Positions 43,952 to 53,778 of a stretch of 64,000 nt of DNA are shown one piece after another. The notes under the pieces are model-generated. The model saw only the letters and a program-made list of their open reading frames with translations, was not told the origin of the DNA and did no database searches. Made by a program: the position numbers and the translations under genes. Source of the stretch: Diogma glabrata (taxonomy: Eukaryota > Arthropoda > Insecta > Diptera > Cylindrotomidae); the NCBI GenBank assembly GCA_963693315.1, contig OY856188.1, positions 102,860,462 to 102,924,461 of the forward strand. Direction: 5' to 3'. Every line of letters starts with the position of its first letter. The first letter of the stretch is position 1.

Positions 43952-46162
43952 TTAGATGTTTACATCGAGCGAGTCTATCCATGCTACTACATCGGGAGTT
44001 GCCAAATGGATGTCTGAGATGTTGCCATTGTAACGTCGAATTGGACACACAGTTGCAATGTGTTTTATAGTTTGTTGTGGAGCGCCGCAGTCACACTCAG
44101 GGGACTCTGAAATGCCCCACTTGTAGAAAGAATCAGCACAACGTCCATGATTCGTTCTTATTCGGTTTAATGTAGTCCAGGTATGACGTGGCAAATCGAA
44201 ACCAGGTTGGGTAGAAGTCGGGTTAGTAATAGAAAGGCCAGTTGTGTTGTAATGTTGCCAGGAGGTGTCCCAGGCATCCAAGATATTAAAATCAGTTGCC
44301 AGCAGGTTGCTGGCAGTTTTATGTGGAGGCTTTCTTGACTTCAATCGACAACGAGTGTGGTCACCGTAATATTCGTGCAAGGGTAACGTGGTGTTGTTGG
44401 TTACCTTTTTATGTTCACGCATGAGAGCATGCGAGCGTCTGAGTGCAGGTGGAGTGATATTGCTTAACACAGGGAGCCAAGGTAAAGGGGTGGATCTGAT
44501 AGTACCACTTATAGTACGCATCGTAGCATGCAGCTGGCAGTCAACTTTTTGAGTATGTGTGCTATTCAACCAGACTGGTGCGCCATACTCAGCCACTGAG
44601 TAAACCAGACTTAGAGCAGTTGTACGGAGGGTAGCTGGAGTAGCACCCCATGTAGAGCCTGCCAGTTTGTGCAATATATTGTTTCTCGTTTTAAGTTTTT
44701 GTGACGTATTTTCTAGGTGGAGTTTAAAAGAAAGAGTTCTATCGAGAGTAATGCCCAGGTACTTTGGCTGTTGATTGTATTTAATGACAGTGCCGTTAAA
44801 TAACACTGATAGTTCGTGTTTTGCCAGTTTGTTGTTTAAGTGGAAACAGGAGCTCTCGGTTTTACTTAGATTGGGAAATAAACTCCAAGTTCGAAAATAG
44901 TCATTCATTATCGCTAGGTCAGTTGAGAGCAAATCCTCCAAAACACCCATGTCTTTGTTTTGAGTGGCCAGGGTCCAATCATCAGCGTAACCAAATTTCT
45001 TTGATGTTGTGTCAGGAATGTCATGAATGTACAGATTAAAAAGTAATGGCGCCAGGACGGAACCCTGTGGTAAACCATTGTTAAGCATTTTAGAACTACT
45101 GTAGGAATTATTTAGATGAACTTTGAATACACGATTACTCAGCATGTTGTTAATTAAACGCGAGATGGTGCTACAAGGTATTGCATTGAACAGCTTATAT
45201 ATAATCCCAATTCGCCAGACCGTGTCATATGCTGCAGTAAGATCGATAAATACTGCGCCTGTTTTTAGTTGTTTTTGATACCCAGCTTCGATGTAGGATG
45301 TTAGAGCGAGCAGTTGGTCAGTGCAACTGCGATTGGGACGAAAACCAGCTTGTTCGACTGGGATCTGGTCATTCAATATCGGTGCGATACGATTGTATAT
45401 GAGCCGTTCTAGCAATTTATAGCAGGTGCTCAAAAGGGCAATCGGGCGATAGCTTCCTGGTTCATTGGATGGTTTACCTGGCTTAAGTATCGCTATCACT
45501 TTCGTAGTCTTAAAATGTTTTGGTAGGTTGCCGGTTTCTAGGACATTCGAGAAAAATTTAGTTAGCCACTGTTTTACATTTTTTCCAGCATTCTTAAGAA
45601 ATTCTGGAAAAATACCATCGTAGCCAGCTGCTTTTCCGTTTTTTGTCTGGGACAGAGCTGATTCTAGTTCTTCGCTACTAAAAGAGTTCGCATACTTCGA
45701 TGGAGACGAGCAATTGCGCTTCATTTCTCTTAATTTGCGTTTAATTGTTCTCTTATGAAGGCGATTAATAGAAGCACGAGACATATTTACTATGTGATTT
45801 GCGATGTCCTCTGGATTTATTTCATTGTTAGCACGAGTAATTGAGTTTGAGCCACCCAGTTTCCGAAGGAGACTCCATGCTTCCCTGCTTGAATGGGAAA
45901 AATCAATGTTTTCAACAGCCTTAATCCACTTTTGTTTTCTCGCGGCGTCCAGTGAGTATATTAAGTCATCAGCCACGTCTGCCTCACCACTACTAAGGTA
46001 CTCCTCATATAATATATCGCTCTCTTTGCTCCAGCCAGGAATATATTCTTCACGAAAGCCTCTTGGGATGCATTTCTTTGCAGTTGAGATAATGGCTCCA
46101 ACAAATCTATCGTAATTTTTAGGAATGGGATAAATTGGATATCCAGCTTCAATAACTCCCAA
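43952..46162 (-). pseudogene. Jockey/I-type LINE, 5'-truncated but with intact 736-codon RT frame
   Basis: No stop or frameshift over 736 codons. The linker is followed by TKNGKAAGYDGIFPEFLKNA (about 173-192), SYRPIALLSTCYKLLERLIY (237-256), GFRPNRSCTDQLLALTSYIE, FIDLTAAYDTVW (305-316), NGLPQGSVLAPLLFNLYIHD (362-381) and YADD (392-395). The C-terminus has RTNHGRCADSFYKWG and a zinc-binding CDCGAPQQTIKHIATVCP. The endonuclease is absent, so the copy is a 5' truncation at about 46165. The intact RT suggests recent insertion. Its first Met is probably not a true start. Confidence 0.85.
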
Positions 46163-46464
46163 GTACCAAATAATAGGAACAGTTGGAAAATATTATATTG
46201 TTGTAGATAAAATGTCGTTTTTCCACATAAGTGGTAATTATTAGAAAGAAATTTTTGTGTGAAATCGGGTTGAACCACTTCTAAATAATAATAGGAACAG
46301 TTAGCATGTATCAGGTAGTTGCAGAATAAATGGTATTTTGTTACAAAAATTGTGATAAGTGAAAAGGTGCATTTACGATTTTACGCCTAACCATGGGCGT
46401 AGACAGGGCCAATGCCCCTAGTAAGGGCCAATGTCCCTACTAAGACATCAGATCTTGAAGTGTC

Positions 46465-46775
46465 CTCGATTTTTGACGCGCTGCCATTTTTGATTTTTTT
46501 TTAAAATCGAGGACATTTGCGAAAAAATAGCATTTTTCTCCCAAAATTCTGGCAAAACTCCTGGACATTTGCAAGAAAATAGCATTTTTATCGCAAAATT
46601 CTAGCAAAAATTGTGGACAATTGCAAGAAAATAGTATTTTTCTCTCGAAATTCGAGCAAAAATCGAGAACTCTTGCAAGAAAACAGCATTTTCTTATCAA
46701 AATTCTAGCAAAAATCGAAGATATTTGCAAGAAAATAGTATTTTCTCTCGAAATTCGAGCAAAAATCGAGGATAC
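46465..46775. repeat. 52-bp minisatellite, about 5 units
   Basis: The motif TTGCAAGAAAATAG (or close variants) starts at 46517, 46569, 46621, 46673 and 46725, exactly 52 bp apart. Units are of the type CTCTCGAAATTCGAGCAAAA with 10-20% divergence. Open frames on both strands over this array are repeat artefacts. Confidence 0.9.
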
Positions 46776-46807
46776 TAAAAAATTCACATCAGTACATAAT
46801 ATGCGCA

Positions 46808-47170
46808 AACATGTCAACACGAGACGAATTCATGAGCTGTTTGAAACGAATCAGTATAGAATTTATGGTGATTTTCGAAAATGCTACACTTGCATTTATG
46901 TTTATCGATAGTAAATCACAAACACACACATTAAAAAATTGCCGCTTTTATTTCTTGATTGCAGCATTTCGCTCGTTCTAATTTAAAATTATGCTGTATT
47001 TAAATGCTGCAGCCAAGAAATAAACGCGGTAATATTTTACTGTCCCTGTGTGATTTACTGTCGATAAAAATAAATGTAAGTGTAGCGTTTTCTGAAAATC
47101 AGCATAAATTCTATAGTCTATACTACTGATTCGTTTCAAACTGGCTCATGAATTCGTTTCGTGTTGATAT
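46808..47170. mobile_element. Foldback, arms about 165 bp
   Basis: Arm 46808-46969 and arm 47002-47170 are near-perfect inverted repeats (GACGAATTCATGAGC, TTTGAAACGAATCAGTA, CATTTATTTTTATCGA-type blocks), with a loop of about 32 bp. It lies between the minisatellite and the hAT fragment. Confidence 0.85.
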
Positions 47171-47506
47171 GCTTTCGTATAAGTATATATGAACTTCAGA
47201 AGCTTCAAAACAAACAGCAATAAATATTCAGAACCAAGTGGAGATGATTCATTCTCGAATTATCGCATTATGTCCGAATTTGTTTGGCTCTGTTTTTTAA
47301 AATGCTGCACTTGCAATATTTAGCACAGCGATTCCCCAGCGCATTACTTTTATGATGAAATCATTGCATTTGAGGAAGTGGACTTATCACTAAAACAATT
47401 GATCAATTATTCCGCTCATTTGTTTTGATTTTTCATTTAATGCGGTATTTGAATTTATCATGGTACCACGACAAACACATTTCAGAATTAATTTGACTCG
47501 ATGAAA

Positions 47507-47990
47507 TGTGTTGGACAGGGTTTCAATGACTGCCCCATAATGGCTGGAAAGCACAACGGCATTTTCAAAAAATTATTAGTCTAATATCGTCTGTTTATCC
47601 TATTTTTTGTGCAAGCAATATTTAAATCTGGTGGTTGATGATTCAAATTCTATCCCTGAAGTGCGTAACACAATTTCCACAGTAAAAGATCTAATCAATT
47701 TCTTTCGAGAGGCACTGCTAATAAGAAAACATGTAACAAACCTTCAAATGTTTTGTGAAACACGCTGGTCACAAAAAAATAAAAGTGTTGCACAGTTATT
47801 AAGAAAATATTACTTACAGATCGAGACCAGCCTTAATTTATTATCAAAAGAAGGCAATACAGGGACCAGAAAAACTGCTTTTCAGCTGCACAGTGCAGCA
47901 ACCAAATCTGCATTCATATAATTTGTGTTTTTCTGATTGCCAAATATTCGGCTTTACTTTAGCCTATCGTAAACGCCCTTCAAACCAAAA
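47507..47990 (+). pseudogene. hAT-type transposase fragment
   Basis: CVGQGFNDCPIMAGKHNGIF, then after a frame change CKQYLNLVVDDSNSIPEVRN, TVKDLINFFREALLIRKH, LQMFCETRWSQKNKSVAQLL and AATKSAFI up to a stop, with FLIAKYSALL and IVNALQTK following. These match the central region of hAT transposases related to zinc-finger MYM / DUF4371 proteins (GYDGA..MAGK, C.SH.LNLV, L..LC.TRW). Both ends of the gene are absent. Confidence 0.7.
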
Positions 47991-48052
47991 CCATAATTAT
48001 GAACTAATACTTATCGTAATAAAAAACTACAAAAAATCGCGATATCTGCTAC

Positions 48053-48778
48053 AAAAAACATCAAAAATGTAACTTTTAGTTCGTGAAAATGATGCAGTTT
48101 ACTGTTTAATAGTCAAAACTATCTACCCACTACAAAAAGGAGTGATATCCTGTGTCAAGCAGAAACGAGTGTAAAACAAAACATTTTCAAATAATCAAGT
48201 GTTCTACATAATTCGAAATACTTCCTTTGTTACTTGGGTTAGAGGTTAGAATAAAACAACTTCAACTACGTATTAAAACAAAAGTTTCTAGTAAAAGTTC
48301 CAGATAATAAATTTGATTTATTTCTATACGAATGAAAATGTGGGATTCGATATTTGTACACAGCATAAGACCATGCTATTTGAAGATCAAGTTACTTAGA
48401 ATTATATGATCTGTTAGTCCTCACTGAGGTTTCGTGATTGTTCCGCCCTTTTCTCGATTTAGTTAATCGTACAAATATCGAATCCCATATTTTCATTTGT
48501 ATAGAAATAAATCAAATTTATTATCTGGAACTTTTACTAGAAACTTTTGTTTTAATACGTAGTTAGTTGAAGTTGTTTTATTCTAACCTCTAATCCAAGT
48601 GACAAAGGAAGTATTTCGAATTATGTAGAACACTTAATTATTTGAAAATGTTTTATTTTACACTCGTTTCTGCTTGACACAGGATATCACTCCTTTTTGT
48701 AGTGGGTAGATAGTTTTGACTATTAAACAGTAAACTGCACCATTTTCACGAACTAAAATTCAGATTTTTCATGTTTTT
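48053..48778. mobile_element. Long foldback, arms about 307 bp
   Basis: Arm 48053-48359 and arm 48469-48778 are inverted copies with very few differences (GAAATACTTCCTTTGT, AAAAGTTTCTAGTAAAAGTT, GGATATCACTCC). The 109-bp loop is unique. No open frame of note. Confidence 0.88.
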
Positions 48779-49059
48779 AGGATCTTTACTGTAATTCCTA
48801 TGGGTTGTGCTCTTTAAGTTATTTATATGACATGTTATAAATGTTCTAAGAGCTATTGCTTATACTCTTAAAAATAACAATAGTTACTCGACTGTTACGG
48901 CATTTTTAGAGTTGCTAATTCCTTTGTATATCATTTAGTCATCCTTATATCTGTATTCTCTTGCTGTATTTAAGTTACTCTCTCGACCACAATCATGTTT
49001 CGTTGATTTACTAATCATTAGTCATTATACACAATACATGGGCGCCATGAAATACCTCC

Positions 49060-49335
49060 CAATGAAATAAGTTCCAAAAAAAATGAAATAAGTCCCAAAC
49101 AAATTCCATACGATTTGGGAGTTACTTCATAATGAAATAACTCCCAAATCGTTGGAACTTAATTCATTTATTTTGGGAATTATTTCATTTATGTATTTGG
49201 GACTTATTTCATTATGAAATAAATCCCAAATTAACAAGAATGAAATAACTCCCAACAAATTTTTAATTGGGACTTATTTCATTTTTTTTGGCACTTGGGA
49301 GTTATTTCATTTTACTTGGGAGTTATTTCATTATA
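49060..49335. repeat. Left terminal array of the composite element
   Basis: More than ten units of GAAATAACTCCCAA or its reverse complement TTGGGAGTTATTTC, in both orientations, separated by short AT-rich spacers. Confidence 0.85.
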
Positions 49336-49437
49336 GTAAAAAAGTAATTTTTAAGATTTTTACGTATATTTTTACGAATATCAATTGCAGTTTCTAATTG
49401 AAGTTTGAAGTATTTACATCGGTATATTGTGTGAGAA

Positions 49438-49599
49438 ATGGCAAGTGTTGATTTTGAGATTATTGGTGGAAAACGTAGAAATAGTAAAGTGCTATACATA
49501 ATATCTGAAAAACAATTATATATAAAAAAGTCAGAATTTAAATCAAAAAAATATTATGTTTGCTATAAACCTGATCAGTTCGGATATATGACAAATTAG
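49438..49599 (+). pseudogene. FLYWCH-type zinc-finger fragment
   Basis: A 53-codon ATG frame: MASVDFEIIGGKRRNSKVLY, then KKYYVC. The spacing F...GG...L.Y......K..YY.C fits the first part of a FLYWCH domain (F/Y-L-Y-W-C-H), with Tyr for Trp. The frame stops before the His pair, and its end lies in the palindrome at 49571, so the domain has been cut short. Confidence 0.5.
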
Positions 49600-49664
49600 C
49601 GATCAAATAAGCTTACTTGAAAACTTATTTGATCGCTAATTTTTCATATATCCGAACTGATCAG
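49571..49664. repeat. Palindrome with 42-bp arms
   Basis: CTGATCAGTTCGGATATATG onward pairs with the reverse ending CATATATCCGAACTGATCAG with one mismatch and a loop of about 10 bp. It could mark an inverted-duplication or deletion junction between the FLYWCH and helicase parts. Confidence 0.8.
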
Positions 49665-49937
49665 CTAGAGTTCTGATTATTTTTCATTCATATATTTAAA
49701 AAGAAAAATTAAAAATTATATGCTAGCATTTCTCATTACCACTTTTTGAAATCATTGCTTCTACGTCAACAAAATATCTTCGCAAAAACTTTATTTATAA
49801 GCGTAGCGAAGCACGCCGGGCCCTCCTAGTTCGAATAAAAATGCCTTAGGCGCTTCAAAATGTTTCGTTAGCGTATTAATATATAAGAAGATATATGCCA
49901 TGTACACTGTTTGGAGTTATATTTGGCATTGAATTCT

Positions 49938-50340
49938 CTAATAATGGAATTGGTAATTTGAAAACATTATGCAATCCCCAATCAAAAGAGTTGATGCAAT
50001 ACCACTGAAGGCAGTTACAATACACGAAAGATTTAATGAATTAAATTTATGAATGATTGCCGTTTGAACAAAAGTTTTGCCACAACCTGCATGAGCTGTC
50101 AAGAAAAAAACATTACTTCCAGTATCATGGAATTGAGCTTCACGCAAAACAATATCAATCACACTACGTTGCTCATTATTTGCATTTTCATACATTCTAT
50201 CGAAAACTATAGCTTCTTCTTCAATATCAAAATGACCTACATCGCCAATCTGTACGTTATATTGTGGAATCGGAAGACCAAGGTGGTCTTCCGAACAGGA
50301 TGGTCTTTCATTAAAATGAAGACCTGTTTGAAGATTACGT
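49938..50340 (-). pseudogene. PIF1-like helicase N-terminal fragment
   Basis: FDRMYENANNEQRSVIDIVL (Q-motif-like), NVFFLTAHAGCGKTFVQTAI (Walker A AGCGKT) and CIVTAFSGIASTLLIGD (motif Ia) are the first motifs of a PIF1/RRM3-type SF1B helicase as found in Helitrons and large DNA viruses. The frame stops after FSNYQF; Walker B and later motifs are missing. The frame continues upstream to 50459, but there it is antisense to the RING frame and not protein-like. Confidence 0.7.
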
Positions 50341-50344
50341 TTAT

Positions 50345-50590
50345 ATGGAAGAAGAGGATGAGGAAACCTCAAATGAGTTACATGTTGAATCAAACTCGAG
50401 ATCCCAACTTTTATGTGTAGTTTGCTTAATGCTTGAGGCCAACGTTTTAATGATGCCATGCAAACATTTGAAGGTCTGCAATTTATGTGTGATGAAGTTG
50501 CAAGCAGATAGTATTGCTGTTGGCTTAGACAAATTTAAATGCCCAGTTTGCCGCAAAGAGGTGGACGATACTATACAAGTATTTTTGTAA
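50345..50590 (+). CDS. Small RING-finger protein, IAP-like C-terminus
   Basis: An 81-codon ATG frame. An acidic start (MEEEDEETSNE) leads to a C3HC4 RING: CVVC, then PCKH, VCNLC and CPVC, with all eight zinc ligands present. The final CRKEVDDTIQVFL is typical of inhibitor-of-apoptosis RING domains, which end within a few residues of the last Cys. RING domains act as E3 ubiquitin ligases. No BIR domain is present in the element. It is the only intact frame in the element, divergent to the helicase fragment. Whether it is expressed is unknown. Confidence 0.65.
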   Translation: MEEEDEETSNELHVESNSRSQLLCVVCLMLEANVLMMPCKHLKVCNLCVMKLQADSIAVGLDKFKCPVCRKEVDDTIQVFL

Positions 50591-50627
50591 ATATATAATA
50601 TCAAAAATTAATAATAAAAACAATTTG

Positions 50628-50870
50628 GCAGTTATTTCATTTTCTTTGGGATTTATTTCATTGGGACTTATTTCAGTTTTTACTTTAGGACTTATTTCAT
50701 TCCCTTGGGGAGTTATTTCATTGGGACTTATTTCATTTTTTGTCTTAGGAGTTGTTTCATTCTTTTTGGAAGTTATTTCATTTTTTCCATACGGGAGTTA
50801 TTTCATTTCACTTGGGACTTATTTCATTGGGAGTTTTTTCATTGGGACTTATTTCATTGGGAGCTATTTC
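50628..50870. repeat. Right terminal array of the composite element
   Basis: About a dozen direct units of TTGGGAGTTATTTCATT or GGGACTTATTTCATT. Open frames here (ISLGLISF-type peptides) are artefacts of the repeat. Confidence 0.88.
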
Positions 50871-51033
50871 GTGGCGCCCAATACATGTGATCAATGCGTT
50901 ATTAATTATACACAAAATTAGGGTTGAGCACACATTTGCCAGCCCATTAAAAAAAACGTTCATAAGAATTTTAAATTGATAATATTTACATTGTTCATTT
51001 TAATGTTATACTAATTTTTTTTCTTTACTTTAG

Positions 51034-51240
51034 GATGCAAATTATATTATTTCTTATTTCAAACGAAAATATAAGTGTGAAATTTGTTCAAAGAGGTTTA
51101 CACAATCAACCAATTTAAATACTCATAGAAAAAGGCATGTACGTAAACAACCATTTTCCTGTCCACAGTGTCATTCAAAATTTTCATGCAAAGAAACTTT
51201 GGACCAACATGTTAGAAATCATGAAGATAATAAAGTTTCG
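51034..51240 (+). CDS. C2H2 zinc-finger exon (two fingers)
   Basis: Acceptor TTTCTTTACTTTAG, donor GTAAGG. There are 69 codons, phase 0 at both ends. It starts DANYIISYFKRKYK. Finger 1 CEICSKRFTQSTNLNTH...H, linker VRKQPFS, finger 2 CPQCHSKFSCKETLDQH...H, all ligands intact. It is the paralogue of 27545; finger 2 and the following 60-bp intron are the most alike. The preceding intron holds the 1840-bp composite element. Confidence 0.82.
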
Positions 51241-51300
51241 GTAAGGGTTTATTTGAAGATAGATTGTCACATTTGGTTAAAACATTTCATTTATTTTCAG

Positions 51301-51345
51301 GAATCGATTGGAAGTGAATCAATCAATGCAGGTTCCAATAAAATT
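51301..51345 (+). CDS. 15-codon linker exon
   Basis: ESIGSESINAGSNKI between TTTTCAG and GTAAGT, phase 0. Paralogue of the exon at 27793. Confidence 0.72.
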
Positions 51346-51349
51346 GTAA

Positions 51350-52130
51350 GTAAACAATTAATCATAAATGTTCAAATTCTTTAAAAATCAAACATCATCC
51401 ACCCAATATAGAATACGTTAAAAAAATTATTCAGGTGCATAGCGTTTGAATCATAATTTGAACGTCTAAATTCTGTACATACTTTTTAATTTACTTCACC
51501 ATATCATTCTGCCAATATTAAAAAGCCGTATTCAAATTCAAATACAAAAACATTATTGATTTTCTTAGAACTACTCTAGAACTCTACTTAGCCAGTATTT
51601 GCACCGCCCGTATGCACTCTTTCCTATACTTGCAACACCAACATAATAGCCCTTTTATATATTCGCAGTGCCTTACGCTCTGCAAACATCTTTCTTTATT
51701 ATAATATCATAGGTTAGATTTTGTTCTTTGCTTACAGGTTGTCCCCAAGATTTATTAATCTTATATTATGTTATGAAAAAATTATCCACCACGAACTATT
51801 GATAATTTACATTTTTAATATGAAATCTTTAATTAATTTGAATTCAACTTAACTCTTCATCCACAATTTCAATGAACATCAAACTTTCTCACAACCCCAT
51901 ACTTGTCAACCAACCCAATCCCAACTCAATACCGAACTCAACTCTTTAATCCTCAAGAATTCAAAGGCGTGAGTTCATTTGGTCAACTCAATTACCTAAC
52001 ACCAACTTTAAGAAAACCAGAAGAGGAAACGAGAAAAAACCATTGGGATAGGTGGCAGTAGAACAAGCGAACTGATTCCAAAAAAAACAACAAAATCAGA
52101 GCAAAAAACAAATTAATATTATAAACAAAT
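51350..52130. other. Intron-like, non-coding
   Basis: The first 130 bp are duplicated with 27838-27970. 51850-52020 is rich in CAACTCAAT-type sequence. No gene seen. Confidence 0.45.
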
Positions 52131-52169
52131 AGAATTTTGTAAGGTTGCCTCGGTGAAGTCAAAGGATAA

Positions 52170-52640
52170 TCAGAGGCAGGGGCAGTCTAGCTATGGCTCA
52201 GAAAGCCAATTCGCAAAATCATGTATAGTCTTACCCGTTTTTTGTCGCGAATGTTCCAACTTTGAATTCACGTGGTTATAAGTGCGAGTTTTGCTAAATT
52301 GTTGAACTAATTCTTCTCTAATGGTTTCTCATGAGGTAAGTTCGTTATTTTCAACGCATTGATATGCTTTGTTAGATAATTTCATTAATATTATATTCCC
52401 AAATTGTTTCTTAGTTTCTACCATTGTAGCTGATTGATATTTAATATCACCACTTTTTATGAATTTATTTAATAAATATAATTCACCACTGAATTCAGGA
52501 ATTAGTTTTAAGGCAAACGAAACATCAAGTAACATTTTAGGACTATTTAAATTAACAACTTTAATATTTGAATTTGATTTTGAAAATTTGCGAACTGAAA
52601 CTGAGATAGGTTTATCCGTTTCGGAATCAGAAACCATTTC
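52170..52640 (-). pseudogene. LTR-element Gag fragment
   Basis: The minus strand reads SFALKLIPEFSGELYLLNKF, GNIILMKLSNKAYQCVEN, then in another frame REELVQQFSKTRTYNHVNSK and HSRQKTGKTIHDFANWLSE. This is the order of a capsid Gag (LIPxFxG, ... LxxQFxxxR, ... RQxxxxxxxDFAxxL). It is truncated at both sides and frameshifted. Confidence 0.65.
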
Positions 52641-52823
52641 AACACCATCTGGGTTGTCTGATGACGAACATTCAACAATTAGGTATGTCAGACTTTTCGC
52701 ATTTTTCGATTTCTTAAACTAATATTTAAATAAATACTTTTACGATTATATATCGTCTGACATTAATAAATTACAATTAATTCAATGAATTATTTGTTAT
52801 TTTACATCACTCCGATGGAAATT

Positions 52824-53251
52824 CTCATCAGGGCTAGCCGACTAGATACACTACCAAAAAAAATTTTTCGCTATATAAACCTAAAATAGGTCACTACTCT
52901 AGCGAAGTATAAGAAACCAAAAAACTTTCATAAACATATGTTTATTAGATTCAGGTTTAGTCAATTTGTTTCTCTAGTTGATCACTATTGTTGTTATACT
53001 CTAACCAAGTTAGAATTGGATAACAAACTTGTATCGGTGAGAAGAAGATGACCATCTTCACTTGTGTCTATCGACACATTATCTACAATTAATTCAATGA
53101 ATTATTTGTGATATTACATCACTCCGATGGAAATAATCCCATCATGAATAATAAGACTGAATCTAACAAAATATGATGTGCAATTTATGAAATAGGTTTA
53201 TATAGCGAAAAATTTTTTTGGTAGTGTATCTAGTCGGCTAGCCCTGATGAG
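52824..53251. mobile_element. MITE with 58-bp inverted ends
   Basis: The left arm 52824-52882 (CTCATCAGGGCTAGCCGACT) and right arm 53194-53251 (CTAGCCCTGATGAG) are inverted copies. Inside, TTACATCACTCCGATGGAAA at 53100 repeats the sequence just before the left arm (52803), and a block at 53150-53190 is inverted at 53339-53391, indicating nested insertions. Confidence 0.78.
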
Positions 53252-53778
53252 AACGATATACTTTTTTAAAGTGTAATAAAAAGTTCTTATCGGTTCGAAA
53301 CTAGATCGATCGACAATTTTGTGGATAGCAAAAAAATTTCATAAATTGCACACCATATTTTGTTAGATTCAGTCTTATTATTAATAAATTACCAAAACAA
53401 AAAAGTTATGCTTTTTACAGTTAAAATTGATTTTAAATTTAGTCTATTTTATAGAAAAACTTAAATTTTAAAACAATTTAGAATTTTAAATTTAGAAATC
53501 TTATAGATTTAAAATAAAACTTACATCTGCCAGTTTGTATGTCCTCTTGGATCTTCCTGATGGAGATTTGTTGAAAGAAATGGTTGTTGTTGGAGATGGA
53601 GAAATTATTTAATTATTTTTGAAGAATCTTGATTGAATCTGGATTTAATTGTTCATAATTTAATTTTCCGTGACTAATTTTTAATTTCCGTGGATGATGG
53701 ATGTTTGTTGTTGTAGCTGGATAATGAATTGGTTCAATTCGATTATCAGATACAGATGTTATTGAGCTTTCAAAAAAA

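Larger units (their letters stand above)
49040..50879. mobile_element. 1840-bp composite element with array-type inverted ends
   Basis: Starts GGGCGCCATGAAATA and ends with the inverse, TATTTCGTGGCGCCC. AATACAT at 49033-49039 is repeated at 50880-50886, a 7-bp target duplication, and the paralogous intron at 35151 has one copy of it. Each end consists of about 250-280 bp of short units of the type GGGAGTTATTTCATT. Inside are a FLYWCH-like fragment (+), a 42-bp-arm palindrome, a PIF1-like helicase fragment (-) and a RING frame (+). No transposase is present. Long repeat-array ends resemble foldback/Galileo-type elements, and FLYWCH domains are often carried by Mutator-like elements; the superfamily is unresolved. 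Confidence 0.85.
48962..51033 (+). repeat. Duplicated intron module, copy 3, split by insertion
   Basis: TTGCTGTATTTAAGTTACTC to ACACAATACAT (48962-49039) and AATACATGTGATC to TTTACTTTAG (50880-51033) together match 27340-27544 and 35070-35278. The 1840-bp element at 49040 is inserted within. Confidence 0.85.

Noticed and set aside
50625..50979. Hydrophobic ISLGLISF-type frames that look like a membrane protein
   Set aside because: They are translations of the terminal repeat array in three frames.
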